Shown: positions 33,608 to 45,402, numbered from the stretch's first letter. The stretch: DNA of 64,000 nucleotides from Comamonadaceae bacterium (GCA_027486755.1 JAIXOM010000041.1:1-64000); one strand, 5' to 3'. Numbers and translations are program-made. The notes: generated by a model not told the origin, from the sequence alone.

Positions 33608-33629
33608 GGCCGCGCGAGCGGCCTTTTTT
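33608..33629 (+). terminator. Rho-independent terminator downstream of trxA
   Basis: GGCCGCGCGAGCGGCCTTTTTT. Confidence 0.85.
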
Positions 33630-33813
33630 ATGGCCGGCAGGCTGAGGTTCATCCCTGAGGATTTGTCTGTCATAATCCGCGCACTTAGCGTAGCTGGCGG
33701 TCGTGCCAGCAGGGGTTCAGGGCCCGATCGGCCCAAGCAGTTTGCTCCCCCCCACCTCCCCCCTTTTTTTGTGCGCATCCCCCTTGGGGATCAACCCTCA
33801 CGCAGGACCACCC

Positions 33814-35076
<1,263 letters not shown>

Positions 35077-35188
35077 GCCTGATCGGTGCAGCGGCCGCGG
35101 CAGCCGCAAAAAATGAGATAATCGCCGGTTTGGCGGAAAGTGTCCGGGAATTGGCCCGGATGGCTGCCGCAGCTCACAAGGAAAGACC

Positions 35189-35446
35189 ATGAAAGACGGC
35201 ATTCACCCCAACTACCGCGAAGTTTGCTTCCTGGACATGTCCAACAACTTCAAGTTCGTCACCCGTTCCTGCGTGAACGCCAAAGAAATGATCAAGATGG
35301 ACGACGGCCGCGAACTGCCGCTGTTCAAGCTCGACACTTCGAGCGAATCGCACCCCTTCTATACCGGCACCCAGAAGTCGGTGGACAACATGGGCGGTCG
35401 CGTCGAGAAGTTCCGCAACCGTTTCGGCAAGACTGCCGCCAAATAA
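35189..35446 (+). CDS. rpmE2: 50S ribosomal protein L31 type B
   Basis: [80 protein letters not shown]; lacks the zinc-binding Cys set. Confidence 0.96.
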   Translation: MKDGIHPNYREVCFLDMSNNFKFVTRSCVNAKEMIKMDDGRELPLFKLDTSSESHPFYTGTQKSVDNMGGRVEKFRNRFGKTAAK

Positions 35447-35467
35447 GCGCGGTGGCGCGGACCAGAA

Positions 35468-35495
35468 GCAGCCTGCCCCCAGGCTGCTTTTTTTT
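35468..35495 (+). terminator. Rho-independent terminator downstream of rpmE2
   Basis: GCAGCCTGCCCCCAGGCTGC followed by TTTTTTTT. Confidence 0.92.
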
Positions 35496-35581
35496 CGCCT
35501 GGCCCGTGCCAGACCCTTTGCCACGCCGCAGCCCAATCCTGGTACAGCGGGCACAATGAAAACCCTGCCACCTCCATCGCC

Positions 35582-37294
35582 TTGAATCAGCCCTCCCCCG
35601 CCATCGTCGCCAACGCAGCCGTCAAGCGCCTGCCCCGGGCCGCCTTGTGGTTGACCTGCCTGGCTTATGTACTGGCCGGCTTTCTCGGCCGCTCGCCCTG
35701 GAAGACGGCCGACGCCAACGCCTTTGGCGCCATGCAGGAGATGGTGCTGGGCCTGTCCGACTGGCTTCAGACCCCGGCAGGCGGCTACGACGGCCTGCTG
35801 CCCTTGTGGCTAGGCGCGGGAGCGATCAAGTTTTTGCCGTTTATAGCGGCCGATCATGCCGCTCGGCTGCCCTTCATGCTCCTGCTCGGTCTGGCCCTGG
35901 CCGGCACCTGGTATGCGGTCTACCACCTGGCGCAAAGCCCGCAGGCGCAGCCCGTGGCCTTTGCCTTCGGTGGCGAGGCGCAACCCCGCGACTATGCCCG
36001 CGCGCTGGCCGATGCCGGTCTGCTGGCTCTGTTGGCCTGCCTGGGACTGGCCCAGATATCGCACGAGGCCACCTCTGCCGTAGCGCAACTGGGCTTTACC
36101 GGGCTGCTGCTCTATGCCCTGGCTGCAGCGCCGCAAGCCCCCCGAGCACGCAGCAATGTGCTGGCCGGACTGGCTTTGGCCGGCCTGGCCTTGAGTGGCG
36201 CGCCCGCCATGGCCCTGCTCTTCGGACTCGGTGCCAGCCTGATCGACGGCAGTGGCCGCAAAGACGGCGCTGCGAACTGGCCGCACCGCGGGTGGGCCTG
36301 GACCTTGCTCGCCCTGACCGCGCTCAGCGCCTTGCTGGCTTTGGCGCTGGACCTGTGGAAGTGGCACATTGACGCACAGCAATGGGGGCAAGCGGCACGA
36401 GAAAAGTCCCTTAGCGGCATGCTGCGCCTGTTCGTCTGGTTCATGTGGCCGGCCTGGCCGCTGGCCTTGTGGACGCTGTGGCAGTGGCGGCGCCAACTGA
36501 GCAGCCGCCATGTGGCCCTGCCGCTGTGGTTCATCGCTGTGGTCATGGCCTCGACCCTGCTGACCACCGCCTCCGACCGCGGGCTGCTGTTGGCACTGCC
36601 GGCCCTGGCCGCGCTCGCAGCCTTTGCCCTGCCCACGCTCAAACGCAGTGTGTCAGCGCTGATCGACTGGTTCACGCTGCTTTTTTTCAGCGTCTGCGGC
36701 ATCACCATTTGGGTGATCTGGATTGCCCTGCAAACCGGCGTACCGCGCCAGCCAGCGGCCAATGTCGCGCGCTTGGCGCCGGGCTTCGAACACAGCTTTT
36801 CCCTGCCCGCCCTGTGCATCGCGCTGCTGGCCAGCCTGGCCTGGGCCTGGCTGGTGCGCTGGCGCACCGGCAGGCACCGCAGTGCCTTGTGGAAGTCGCT
36901 GGTACTGCCCGCCGGCGGCGCCACCTTGTGCTGGCTGTTGCTGATGAGCTTGTGGCTGCCCCTGCTCGACCATGCCCGCAGCTACCAGCCCATGGTGCGC
37001 CAGGTGCTGCAAAAAGTCAGCCCTCAGCACTGCATAGAAACGTTGGGACTGTCGGTGGCTCAGCGCGGCGCACTGCGCCACCATGGCGGCCTGGACCTGC
37101 GCGAGGCCCGGCTGCAGGCCCAGTGCCCCGCGCTGCTGGTGGACAGGCTATCGCGAGCGCGCATGGCGCAGGACATCGATGCCAGCGCCTGGACCCTGGT
37201 CGGCGCGGCCCGACGGCCGACTGAAAAGGCCGACGACCTGCTGATCTACCGCCGCAACGCTGAACCAGCGGCCGGCGGCAAAGTCAGTGAGTGA
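35582..37294 (+). CDS. Polytopic membrane glycosyltransferase (ArnT/PMT-like)
   Basis: Many TM segments; N-terminal LAGFLGRSPWKTADANAFGAMQEM typical of this group; probable TTG start at 35582. Confidence 0.7.
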   Translation: MNQPSPAIVANAAVKRLPRAALWLTCLAYVLAGFLGRSPWKTADANAFGAMQEMVLGLSDWLQTPAGGYDGLLPLWLGAGAIKFLPFIAADHAARLPFMLLLGLALAGTWYAVYHLAQSPQAQPVAFAFGGEAQPRDYARALADAGLLALLACLGLAQISHEATSAVAQLGFTGLLLYALAAAPQAPRARSNVLAGLALAGLALSGAPAMALLFGLGASLIDGSGRKDGAANWPHRGWAWTLLALTALSALLALALDLWKWHIDAQQWGQAAREKSLSGMLRLFVWFMWPAWPLALWTLWQWRRQLSSRHVALPLWFIAVVMASTLLTTASDRGLLLALPALAALAAFALPTLKRSVSALIDWFTLLFFSVCGITIWVIWIALQTGVPRQPAANVARLAPGFEHSFSLPALCIALLASLAWAWLVRWRTGRHRSALWKSLVLPAGGATLCWLLLMSLWLPLLDHARSYQPMVRQVLQKVSPQHCIETLGLSVAQRGALRHHGGLDLREARLQAQCPALLVDRLSRARMAQDIDASAWTLVGAARRPTEKADDLLIYRRNAEPAAGGKVSE

Positions 37295-38654
37295 GTGGCG
37301 CGTCCTGGGCCGCCATGCGGCCACCGTGCTGGTCGGCCAGCTGGCCATCATGGCTTTTGGCGTGGCCGACACCATCATTGCAGGGCGGCACAGCGTCGAG
37401 GCCCTGGCCGCGCTATCGGTCGGCTCGGCCATTTTCATCAGCGTCTACGTGGCCCTCATCGGCATCGTGCAGGCCCTGCTGCCGATCTGGGCAGAAATGC
37501 GTGGCGCACGCAGCAATCTGGCCTTGGGGGTGTCGGTTCGGCAGAGCCTGTACCTTTGCGCTGCGGTGGGTGTGATAGGGATCGCCGTCTTGCTGCTGCC
37601 TGGAGCCCTGCTGGAGTGGGCCCAGGTCCCCGAATCCATGCTTGCTGAAGTTGAAGAGTACTTGGCGGTATTGGCCATTGCCTTCATCCCCACCTTGCTG
37701 TTTCGGGTCTACAGCACACTCAACCAGGCCTTGGGCAAGCCACTGCTGGTGACCTGGCTACAGATCGGCGCCCTGGCGGTCAAGATTCCGCTGTCGATCT
37801 GGCTGGTGGGCGGTGGTGCCGGCATGCCGGCCCTGGGCGCGCCCGGTTGTGCCTGGGCCACTTTGGTGGTGAGCTATCTGCAACTGGCACTCGCGCTGCA
37901 CCTGCTGCGCAGCCAGGACATCTACCGGCCCTACCGGCTGTGGGCACCGATGGAGCGGCCAGACTGGGCACAGCTGCGTCAATTTCTGCGGCTGGGGCTG
38001 CCGGGCGGGCTGTCCTACCTGGTGGAGGTGACCTCCTTTACCCTGATGGCGGTGTTCATCGCCCGCCTGGGTGCGGTGGCCGCCGGCAGCCACCAGATTG
38101 CCTCGAGCATGACCGCGGTGCTCTACATGGTGCCACTGTCGCTGGCCCTGGCCACCAGCGCGCGGGTGTCCTATTGGATAGGCCGCGGCGATCCCATGCA
38201 GGCACGGCGACTGGTTTTCATGGGCCTGGGGCTGGGCCTGGCCTGCGTGCTGTGTACCAGCAGCCTGGTGGCCTGGCTGCACCAGGAAATCGCCAGCCTG
38301 TATTCACCCAATCCCGAGGTGGTGCGCCAAGCAGCCGTCTTGCTGCTGTGGGTCACGCTCTACCATCTGGCCGACGCCACGCAGGCCATGTGCATCTTTC
38401 TGCTGCGCTGCTACCGGGTCACCTTGCGGCCGCTGCTGATCTACGGCGTCATGCTGTGGGGAGTGGGCCTGAGCGGGGGCTACTGGCTGGCCTATGTGGG
38501 CGGGCAGATCGGTCCCTGGCAGGTCTCGGCCCAGGACTCGCCCCTGAGCTTCTGGATTGCAGCTACCGCCGCACTGGCGGTGGTGGCGCTGAGCTTTCTA
38601 TGGCTGCTGCAACGAGCCGTCGAGCGCAGCCGGCACGACAATCCGGCGCCCTGA
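37287..38654 (+). CDS. MATE family efflux transporter
   Basis: GVADTIIAGRHSVEALAALSVGSAIFISVYVALIGIVQALLPIWAE...; overlaps the upstream CDS by 8 bp. Confidence 0.92.
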   Translation: MSEWRVLGRHAATVLVGQLAIMAFGVADTIIAGRHSVEALAALSVGSAIFISVYVALIGIVQALLPIWAEMRGARSNLALGVSVRQSLYLCAAVGVIGIAVLLLPGALLEWAQVPESMLAEVEEYLAVLAIAFIPTLLFRVYSTLNQALGKPLLVTWLQIGALAVKIPLSIWLVGGGAGMPALGAPGCAWATLVVSYLQLALALHLLRSQDIYRPYRLWAPMERPDWAQLRQFLRLGLPGGLSYLVEVTSFTLMAVFIARLGAVAAGSHQIASSMTAVLYMVPLSLALATSARVSYWIGRGDPMQARRLVFMGLGLGLACVLCTSSLVAWLHQEIASLYSPNPEVVRQAAVLLLWVTLYHLADATQAMCIFLLRCYRVTLRPLLIYGVMLWGVGLSGGYWLAYVGGQIGPWQVSAQDSPLSFWIAATAALAVVALSFLWLLQRAVERSRHDNPAP

Positions 38655-38655
38655 C

Positions 38656-40053
38656 TCAGGACGTCATCATGGCCGGCGCCTCGGCCGGCTGGCTCGAAAC
38701 CGGCAGAACGTTCAGCGGCCTGACCCGGGCCGCGGGCAGCACAACGGCAAAACGCGATCCCTGGCCAATGACGCTGTCGATTTTCAAGCTGGCGCCGTGC
38801 CGCTGCAATACATGCTTGACGATGGCCAGGCCCAAACCGGTGCCGCCGCTGTCGCGCGAGCGGCTGCGGTCGACCCGGTAAAAGCGCTCGGTCAGGCGCG
38901 GCAAATGCTCAGCGGCGATGCCTGGACCGCTGTCTTGCACCGCAAATTCGCCACCGCCGTCAGGCAGCAGCCGCCAAGTCACCTGGATCTGACCGGCTGC
39001 AGGTGTATAGCGCACCGCATTGCTGACCAAGTTGGAAAAAGCACTTTGCAACTCGGAGGCGACGCCGATCAGGTCGGCCGCGCCCTGCAAGTCAAACTCG
39101 AACCGGTGCTGGGCACGCCCCATTTGGGAAGACAAGGCCGACGCGTCGAGCTCGCACTGGGTCATCAGCGCCTGCACGGGGAAAGACTCGCTCAGCCCAG
39201 GCAGGGGACTGCCCTCCAAGCGCGACAGGGTGAGCAGATCGCTGACCAGGGCTTGCATGCGCTGCGACTGTGTGGCCATCAGGTCCAGATAGCGGCGCAC
39301 CTCTTGAGGCGGTAGATCCAGGGTCTGCAGGGTCTCGACAAACCCTGCAAGTACCGTCAAAGGTGTGCGCATCTCATGAGAGACATTGGCCACAAAATCG
39401 CGCCTCATCGCCTCGGCCTGCTCGATCAGGGTGACATCGCGCGACAGCAGCAAACGCCGCCCTTGGCCATAGGGATGCAATTGCAAAGACAACCTGACCG
39501 GCCTGCTGGGCGTGCTGGCGCGTCCGGCCACCAGCACATCGGCGTTGAAATCACCGGCAGCCGCATAGGCGCCGAAAGCGGAATCGCGGATGAGATTGGC
39601 CACGTACTGCCGCAGATCACGCGTCACGTCGAGCCCCAGGTGCTGCGCTGCCGTCTGGTTACACCATTCAATCCGGCCCTCCGGATCCAGCAAGACCACG
39701 CCATTGGGAGAAGCCTGTATCGCTGCGAGCATGTCTTGCAGGCGTTGCTGGCTTTCCTGGCGGGCGCGGCTCTGGGCCTTGACCAAACGCAAGGTTCGAT
39801 CGACCACCTCGTCCACCCAACTCCCCTGCGGCGGCTGGATGGCGCTCAAGTCAGCGTCTGAGAACTTGGGCCCGCCGATCTGCAATTGGCGCAACCAAGC
39901 CAGCAAACGCCGCCGCCGCCAGGCATCATGCAAGCCGACGGCCAGCGCCGCTGAAAAAACGCCAACCAGCGCGCCTGGCCAGGCTGCCGCGCCAGCACCA
40001 AGCAACCCGCCAGCGATCATGGACAAAACCAGAGCTGGCAGGCCTGCCGTCAC
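38656..40053 (-). CDS. phoR: Phosphate regulon sensor histidine kinase
   Basis: RRDFVANVSHEMRTPLTVLAGFVETLQ...FYRVDRSRSRDSGGTGLGLAIVKHVL; adjacent to phoB. Confidence 0.96.
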   Translation of the reverse strand: MTAGLPALVLSMIAGGLLGAGAAAWPGALVGVFSAALAVGLHDAWRRRRLLAWLRQLQIGGPKFSDADLSAIQPPQGSWVDEVVDRTLRLVKAQSRARQESQQRLQDMLAAIQASPNGVVLLDPEGRIEWCNQTAAQHLGLDVTRDLRQYVANLIRDSAFGAYAAAGDFNADVLVAGRASTPSRPVRLSLQLHPYGQGRRLLLSRDVTLIEQAEAMRRDFVANVSHEMRTPLTVLAGFVETLQTLDLPPQEVRRYLDLMATQSQRMQALVSDLLTLSRLEGSPLPGLSESFPVQALMTQCELDASALSSQMGRAQHRFEFDLQGAADLIGVASELQSAFSNLVSNAVRYTPAAGQIQVTWRLLPDGGGEFAVQDSGPGIAAEHLPRLTERFYRVDRSRSRDSGGTGLGLAIVKHVLQRHGASLKIDSVIGQGSRFAVVLPAARVRPLNVLPVSSQPAEAPAMMTS

Positions 40054-40757
40054 ACCCTGGGTTCCTGCAAGGCACTGCTGCTCAAACGATAGCCTGCGCC
40101 CCGCACGGTCTCGACCATGGCGCCAGCCTCACCCAGGGTCTCGCGCAAGCGCTTGATATGAACATCGACTGTTCTTTCCTCGATGAAGACGTGATCGCCC
40201 CAGATCTTGTCCAGCAGCATGGCCCGGCTGTGCACCCGCTCGGCGTTTTTCATCAGGTAATGCAAGAGCTTGAACTCAGTCGGCCCGGCTTTGAGTTCCC
40301 TGCCACGAAAGGTGACGCGGTAGGTCGACGCATCGAGTGCCAGTTCACCGACCTGCACCGAATCCCCCATCACCTCCGGTGCCCGCCGACGCAGCACCGC
40401 GCGGATTCGAGCGAGCATCTCCTGGGTAGAAAAGGGCTTGGTGATGTAATCATCAGCGCCAGCGTCGAGCCCCTGCACCTTGTCGCCCTCTTCGCTGCGG
40501 GCGGTGATCATGATGATGGGAATGCTCTTGGTACGGGCCTGCTGCCGCCACTGACGTGCCAGCGCTGTACCGCTCTCGCCAGGCAGCATCCAGTCTAGCA
40601 AGATGAGGTCGGGCAAAACCGCCTCCACTTCCCGCCGGGCCGCCGCACCGTCAAACACCACCGTGGGCGCAAAGCCGTTGTGCCTGAGATTGACCGCAAT
40701 CAACTCGGCAATGGAAGACTCATCTTCGACCACCAGCACCCGGGGCAGCTTTCTCAT
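40050..40757 (-). CDS. phoB: Phosphate regulon response regulator
   Basis: RVLVVEDESSIAELIAVNLRHNGF...DLILLDWMLPGESG...RTVDVHIKRLRETLGEAGAMVETVRGAGYRLS. Confidence 0.97.
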   Translation of the reverse strand: MRKLPRVLVVEDESSIAELIAVNLRHNGFAPTVVFDGAAARREVEAVLPDLILLDWMLPGESGTALARQWRQQARTKSIPIIMITARSEEGDKVQGLDAGADDYITKPFSTQEMLARIRAVLRRRAPEVMGDSVQVGELALDASTYRVTFRGRELKAGPTEFKLLHYLMKNAERVHSRAMLLDKIWGDHVFIEERTVDVHIKRLRETLGEAGAMVETVRGAGYRLSSSALQEPRV

Positions 40758-41455
40758 CGGACGACAGACTCCACCTTGTCCATGGGACGGTGACGCACAT
40801 CTTCGCCCTTGACGATGAAGATGATCTGCTCGGCAATATTCTTTGCATGGTCGCCGACCCGCTCGACTGCCTTGGCCAGGAAGAGCAGATCCAGGCTGGG
40901 GGAAATCGTGCGAGGGTCGCCCATCATGTAGGTGATGAGCTTGCGCAGGAATCCGTTGTACTCGTCGTCGAGCGCGTTGTCCTCTCTCATGATGTCCAGC
41001 GCCACATCGGTGTCGAGCCGCGCAAAAGCATCCAGTGATTTGCGCAGCTGAGCAGCGGCCAGATCAGAGGCTACCCGCAATTCCTTGCTGGGCAGACTGC
41101 GCGGCGAGCCGCTTTCAATGATGGACAGCACCATGCGCGCCATCTTGGCGACTTCGTCGCCGGCACGCTCAAGGTCGCGGGTGGTGCTGGAGATGGCCAT
41201 CAGAAAGCGCAGGTCACGCGCAGTGGGCTGGCGTCGGCCTATGGTGGTGATGATCTCGTGGTCGATGTCGACCTCCATCCGGTTCAGTCGCGCCTCGTTG
41301 TCGATCACCTGCCGGGCAGACTCCGGACTCAGATGAATCAGGGCGTAAACCGCCTGATGCAACTGCGACTCGACCAACCCACCCATTTCCAGCACATGGG
41401 TGGAGATGGAATTGAGCTCGGCATCAAACTGACTGGAAATATGTTTATCACCCAT
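40754..41455 (-). CDS. phoU: Phosphate signalling complex protein PhoU
   Basis: MGDKHISSQFDAELNSISTHVLEMGGLVESQLHQAVYAL...AVERVGDHAKNIAEQIIFIVKGEDVRH. Confidence 0.97.
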   Translation of the reverse strand: MGDKHISSQFDAELNSISTHVLEMGGLVESQLHQAVYALIHLSPESARQVIDNEARLNRMEVDIDHEIITTIGRRQPTARDLRFLMAISSTTRDLERAGDEVAKMARMVLSIIESGSPRSLPSKELRVASDLAAAQLRKSLDAFARLDTDVALDIMREDNALDDEYNGFLRKLITYMMGDPRTISPSLDLLFLAKAVERVGDHAKNIAEQIIFIVKGEDVRHRPMDKVESVVR

Positions 41456-41482
41456 GGTGACCTCCTGAATCAATATCGGCGA

Positions 41483-42283
41483 TCAGCCAAAACGGCCGGT
41501 GATGTAGTCTTCTGTCTCGGTGCGCTTAGGCTTGAAGAAAATTTGCTGCGTTTGACCAAATTCAACCAATTCACCCAGGTACATATAAGCGGTGTAATCG
41601 CTGCAACGCGCCGCCTGCTGCATATTGTGGGTCACGATGGCGATGGTGTAGTCCTTCTTGAGTTCATGCACCAACTCCTCGACCTTGCCGGTGGAAATCG
41701 GGTCGAGCGCCGAAGTGGGCTCATCGAGCAGCAGTACCGAAGGCTTGACCGCCACGCTGCGGGCGATGCACAGGCGCTGCTGCTGACCACCCGACAGGCT
41801 CATGCCGTTTTGTCCGAGCTTGTCCTTGACCTCGTTCCACAGCGCAGCCTTGCTCAAGGCCCATTCCACCCGGTCGTCCATATCGCTCTTGTTCAGGTTC
41901 TCATAGAGCTTGACGCCGAAGGCGATATTGTCATAGATGGTCATTGGAAAGGGCGTAGGCTTTTGGAACACCATGCCGATGCGCGCGCGCAGCAGGTTCA
42001 GGTCCTGCTTGGAATCAAGGATGTTCTGACCATAAAAGAGAATCTCACCCTCAGCGCGCTGACCCGGGTAAAGGCTGTACATCCTGTTGAGCGTGCGCAG
42101 CAAGGTGGACTTGCCGCAGCCCGAGGGGCCAATAAAGGCGGTCACCTTGTTCTCGGCCACGTCCATGCTGACGTTCTTCAAGCCCTGAAATTTGCCATAA
42201 AAGAAGTTGAGGTTTCGCACCTCAAGGGCACTGCGAGTGTTGGCGGCCTCGGCAGCAGCAATGGCGACGGCGGTTTCATTCAT
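41483..42283 (-). CDS. pstB: Phosphate ABC transporter ATP-binding protein
   Basis: [47 protein letters not shown]...[34 protein letters not shown]. Confidence 0.98.
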   Translation of the reverse strand: MNETAVAIAAAEAANTRSALEVRNLNFFYGKFQGLKNVSMDVAENKVTAFIGPSGCGKSTLLRTLNRMYSLYPGQRAEGEILFYGQNILDSKQDLNLLRARIGMVFQKPTPFPMTIYDNIAFGVKLYENLNKSDMDDRVEWALSKAALWNEVKDKLGQNGMSLSGGQQQRLCIARSVAVKPSVLLLDEPTSALDPISTGKVEELVHELKKDYTIAIVTHNMQQAARCSDYTAYMYLGELVEFGQTQQIFFKPKRTETEDYITGRFG

Positions 42284-42310
42284 GAAGGACTCCAAAATTT
42301 CTTGATGGGC

Positions 42311-43168
42311 TCAGCCTGTGGCCTTTTCGCGGAAGAAGACCCGCGCAAGGATGTTGAGCAAGAGCACGGTCAGGGTGATAACCAGGGCACCTGCCCAAGC
42401 CAGACGGATCCAGTTCTCGTAGGGACTCATGGCAAACTGGAAGATCACCACCGGCAAATTGGCCATGGGCTTGCCCATGTCAGTGCTGAAAAACTGGTTG
42501 TTCAGGGCAGTGAACAAAAGCGGTGCAGTCTCGCCGGAGATACGGGCCACGGCCAACAGCAAGCCGGTGATCACCCCGCTTCGAGCAGCGCGCAAGGTCA
42601 CCATGGTGGTGACCTTCCAGCGCGGCGCCCCCAGAGCAAAAGCGGCCTCACGCAAGCTGCCGGGCACCAGGCGCATCATGTTCTCGGTGGTGCGCATGAC
42701 CACAGGGATGGCAATCAGTGACAGGGCCATTGAGCCCGCATAGCCTGAGAAATTGCCGATGGTCGCCACCGCAATCGCATACACAAACAGGCCCAGAACG
42801 ATGGAGGGCGCCGAGAGCATGATGTCGGTAATGAAGCGGGTGAACTCAGCAGTTTTGCTGGTGTCACCGTATTCGGTTAGATAGATGCCAGCCAGAATGC
42901 CGACGGGCGTAGACACCAGCACCGCCAAACCGACGATCATCAGGCTGCCCACCATGGCGTTGCGCAGGCCGCCGCCTTCGGAGCCGGGAGCGGGCGTATC
43001 GTTGACAAAAATCGCCCAGTCCAGCGCCGCCAGGCCATTGCCGAACAAAACGATCAATATCCACAGCAGGGCCGCCAGACCCAGAACCATAGCCAGCATC
43101 GACAAGAACAAGCCGATCTGATTGGTCCGCTTGCGGCTGGCGTAAAGAGCAGAAGAATTCGATGACAT
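42311..43168 (-). CDS. pstA: Phosphate ABC transporter permease PstA
   Basis: GGGLRNAMVGSLMIVGLAVLVSTPVGILAGIYLTEYG...ETAPLLFTALNNQFF. Confidence 0.97.
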   Translation of the reverse strand: MSSNSSALYASRKRTNQIGLFLSMLAMVLGLAALLWILIVLFGNGLAALDWAIFVNDTPAPGSEGGGLRNAMVGSLMIVGLAVLVSTPVGILAGIYLTEYGDTSKTAEFTRFITDIMLSAPSIVLGLFVYAIAVATIGNFSGYAGSMALSLIAIPVVMRTTENMMRLVPGSLREAAFALGAPRWKVTTMVTLRAARSGVITGLLLAVARISGETAPLLFTALNNQFFSTDMGKPMANLPVVIFQFAMSPYENWIRLAWAGALVITLTVLLLNILARVFFREKATG

Positions 43169-43193
43169 CAGGACTTCCTCGTTTTCAGCGGGC

Positions 43194-44177
43194 TTAGCCG
43201 CCCTTGGAGCGCTCGGCCCGGATGATCATCCACTTGGCCAGGGCCAACACGACGAAGGTAATGATGAACAACAAGAAGCCCAGCGCAAACAGGGTGTTGA
43301 AGTGCAAACCCTCGGCCTCGCCGAATTCGTTGGCCAAGACCGAAGCAATCGATGTTCCAGGAGAAAACAGCGAGGTCGGCATGCGGTTGGCATTACCGAT
43401 CACGAAGGTGACCGCCATCGTCTCCCCCAGCGCCCGCCCCATGCCCAACATGACGCCGCCAATCACACCCTTCTGGGTGTAGGGCAGCACCACCTTGCGC
43501 ACCACCTCCCAGGTGGTACAGCCCAAACCATAGGCGGACTCGCGCAGGATGGGCGGCGTGATTTCAAAAACATCGCGCATGACTGCGGCAATGAAAGGCA
43601 GCACCATGAAGGCCAAGATGATGCCGGCGGCCATGATGCCCAGGCCATTGACCGCGCCGCCGAAAAGCCAGCCGACCAAAGGCATTCCGCCCAGAACCGA
43701 CTGAAGCGGCGCCTGCATGTAAGTTGCGAAGACAGGGGCAAAAACAAACAGACCAAACATGCCATAAATGATGGACGGCACTGCCGCCAGCAACTCAATG
43801 GCCACGCCCAAGGGCCGGCGCAGCCACAGCGGGCAGGTTTCGGTGAGAAAAAGGGCGATGCCAAAGGCCAGCGGCACCGCAATCAGCATGGCTAAACCAG
43901 CACTGATGACCGTACCCACAATGGCAATAGCCGCACCAAACTCGCCCTTGACGATGTCCCACTCCACGTACCACAGGAAGTGGGCGCCAAACTTGGCAAA
44001 GCTCGGCCAAGCGTTGATAAATAAGGAAACGATGATGCCTGCCAGAGCCAGCAGCACCAACAAGGAGAAGGCCTGGGTCAAGCGGTGAAAAATCTGGTCC
44101 TGACGCTCTTGCCGGCGCGCAATGGCAATCATGCTGGCGCTGGGTGATTGCCCTGATGCGGCGGTGTTGGAGTTCAT
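43194..44177 (-). CDS. pstC: Phosphate ABC transporter permease PstC
   Basis: EFGAAIAIVGTVISAGLAMLIAVPLAFGIALFLTE...GMGRALGETMAVTFVIGNANRM. Confidence 0.97.
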   Translation of the reverse strand: MNSNTAASGQSPSASMIAIARRQERQDQIFHRLTQAFSLLVLLALAGIIVSLFINAWPSFAKFGAHFLWYVEWDIVKGEFGAAIAIVGTVISAGLAMLIAVPLAFGIALFLTETCPLWLRRPLGVAIELLAAVPSIIYGMFGLFVFAPVFATYMQAPLQSVLGGMPLVGWLFGGAVNGLGIMAAGIILAFMVLPFIAAVMRDVFEITPPILRESAYGLGCTTWEVVRKVVLPYTQKGVIGGVMLGMGRALGETMAVTFVIGNANRMPTSLFSPGTSIASVLANEFGEAEGLHFNTLFALGFLLFIITFVVLALAKWMIIRAERSKGG

Positions 44178-44230
44178 GGTGGCAACCTGCATATGCAATA
44201 CCCGCTATCGTAGTTGCTTTTAAAACACAA

Positions 44231-44264
44231 AGACCAGCGATCAGCTTGGGGTGACCGCTGGTCT
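44231..44264 (-). promoter_or_regulatory. Intercistronic hairpin between pstS and pstC (attenuator or mRNA-stability element)
   Basis: Perfect 9-bp stem AGACCAGCG/CGCTGGTCT, followed on the minus strand by TTGTGTTTT. Confidence 0.7.
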
Positions 44265-44292
44265 GGCCCGGCCTCAAGACCGGGCGATCCTG

Positions 44293-45327
44293 TTACTTGG
44301 TGTTGATCTGCGACCAGACACGCTGGCGGATCTGTGCCGTCAAAGCATCGGGCAGCGGAACGTAGTCCAGCTCGGCGGCCATTTCCTTACCGTTCCTGAA
44401 GGCCCAATCAAAGAACTTGAGCACCTCGGCCGATTCGGCCTTGTTGCCTGGCTGCTTGTACATCAGGATGAAGGAGGCGGTCGTCACCGGATAGGACTTG
44501 GCACCCGGCTGATTGACGATGGACAAGCCCATGCCCGGCACGCTGAACCAATCAGCGCCAGCGGCGGCCGCAGCAAAGGTATCGTCGTCAGGCATCACAA
44601 ACTGGCCATCACGGTTTTGCAGAGCCATCGCCGGGATCTTGTTGCGCTTGGCATAGGCGAACTCCACATAGCCCAAGGCGCCCTTGGTGCGGCTGACGTT
44701 GGCCGCCACGCCCTCATTGCCCTTGCCACCGACAGAGGTAGGCGCCGGCCATTTGACGGCTGCGCCTTTGCCCACGGTGTCGGCCCAGTCTTTGCTGACC
44801 ACCGACAGATAGTCGGTCCAGTTAAAGGTGGTACCCGAACCATCGGCGCGGTGCACCACCGTGATGGCCATGTCAGGCAGCTTCTTGCCTGGGTTGAGGG
44901 CCGCCAGCTTGGGGTCGTTCCACTTGGCGATCTTGCCCATGAACATCTCAGCCAGCACCGGACCGGTCACCCGCAGGTCACCGTTGGCAAAGCCGTCGAG
45001 GTTGAACACCGGCACCGTACCGCCGATGATGGCCGGGAACTGAACCATGGCGTCTTTGTCCAACTCAGCACCCGACAAGGGCGCGTCTGTAGCCCCGAAG
45101 GCCACTGTTTTGGCGCGGATCTGGCGGATGCCACCGGAGGAGCCGATGGACTGGTAATTCAAACCCACGCCGGTCTGCTTTTTGTAGGCCTCGGCCCACT
45201 TGGCGTAGATCGGAAAGGGGAAGGTGGCGCCGGCGCCGGTGATGTCAGACGCCAGGACCGAAGCGGTGGCCATAGAGCCGACTGCAGCCAGAACGAGCGT
45301 CTTAAGAAAACCACGTTTAGAACTCAT
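44293..45327 (-). CDS. pstS: Phosphate ABC transporter substrate-binding protein
   Basis: DITGAGATFPFPIYAKWAEAYKKQTGVGLNYQSIGSSGGIRQIRAKTVAFGATDAPL. Confidence 0.98.
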   Translation of the reverse strand: MSSKRGFLKTLVLAAVGSMATASVLASDITGAGATFPFPIYAKWAEAYKKQTGVGLNYQSIGSSGGIRQIRAKTVAFGATDAPLSGAELDKDAMVQFPAIIGGTVPVFNLDGFANGDLRVTGPVLAEMFMGKIAKWNDPKLAALNPGKKLPDMAITVVHRADGSGTTFNWTDYLSVVSKDWADTVGKGAAVKWPAPTSVGGKGNEGVAANVSRTKGALGYVEFAYAKRNKIPAMALQNRDGQFVMPDDDTFAAAAAGADWFSVPGMGLSIVNQPGAKSYPVTTASFILMYKQPGNKAESAEVLKFFDWAFRNGKEMAAELDYVPLPDALTAQIRQRVWSQINTK

Positions 45328-45380
45328 GTCAAATCCTTAAAGGTAGGGGCAGGAAAGCTGATTGAACGAATTTAGGCGGG

Positions 45381-45402
45381 TTATGTGACAAGCTTGTGAC
45401 AA
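45381..45402 (-). promoter_or_regulatory. Pho box upstream of pstS
   Basis: Minus strand TTGTCAC-AAGC-TTGTCAC-ATAA: two identical 7-mers in 11-bp register, 54-75 bp upstream of the pstS start. Confidence 0.85.
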
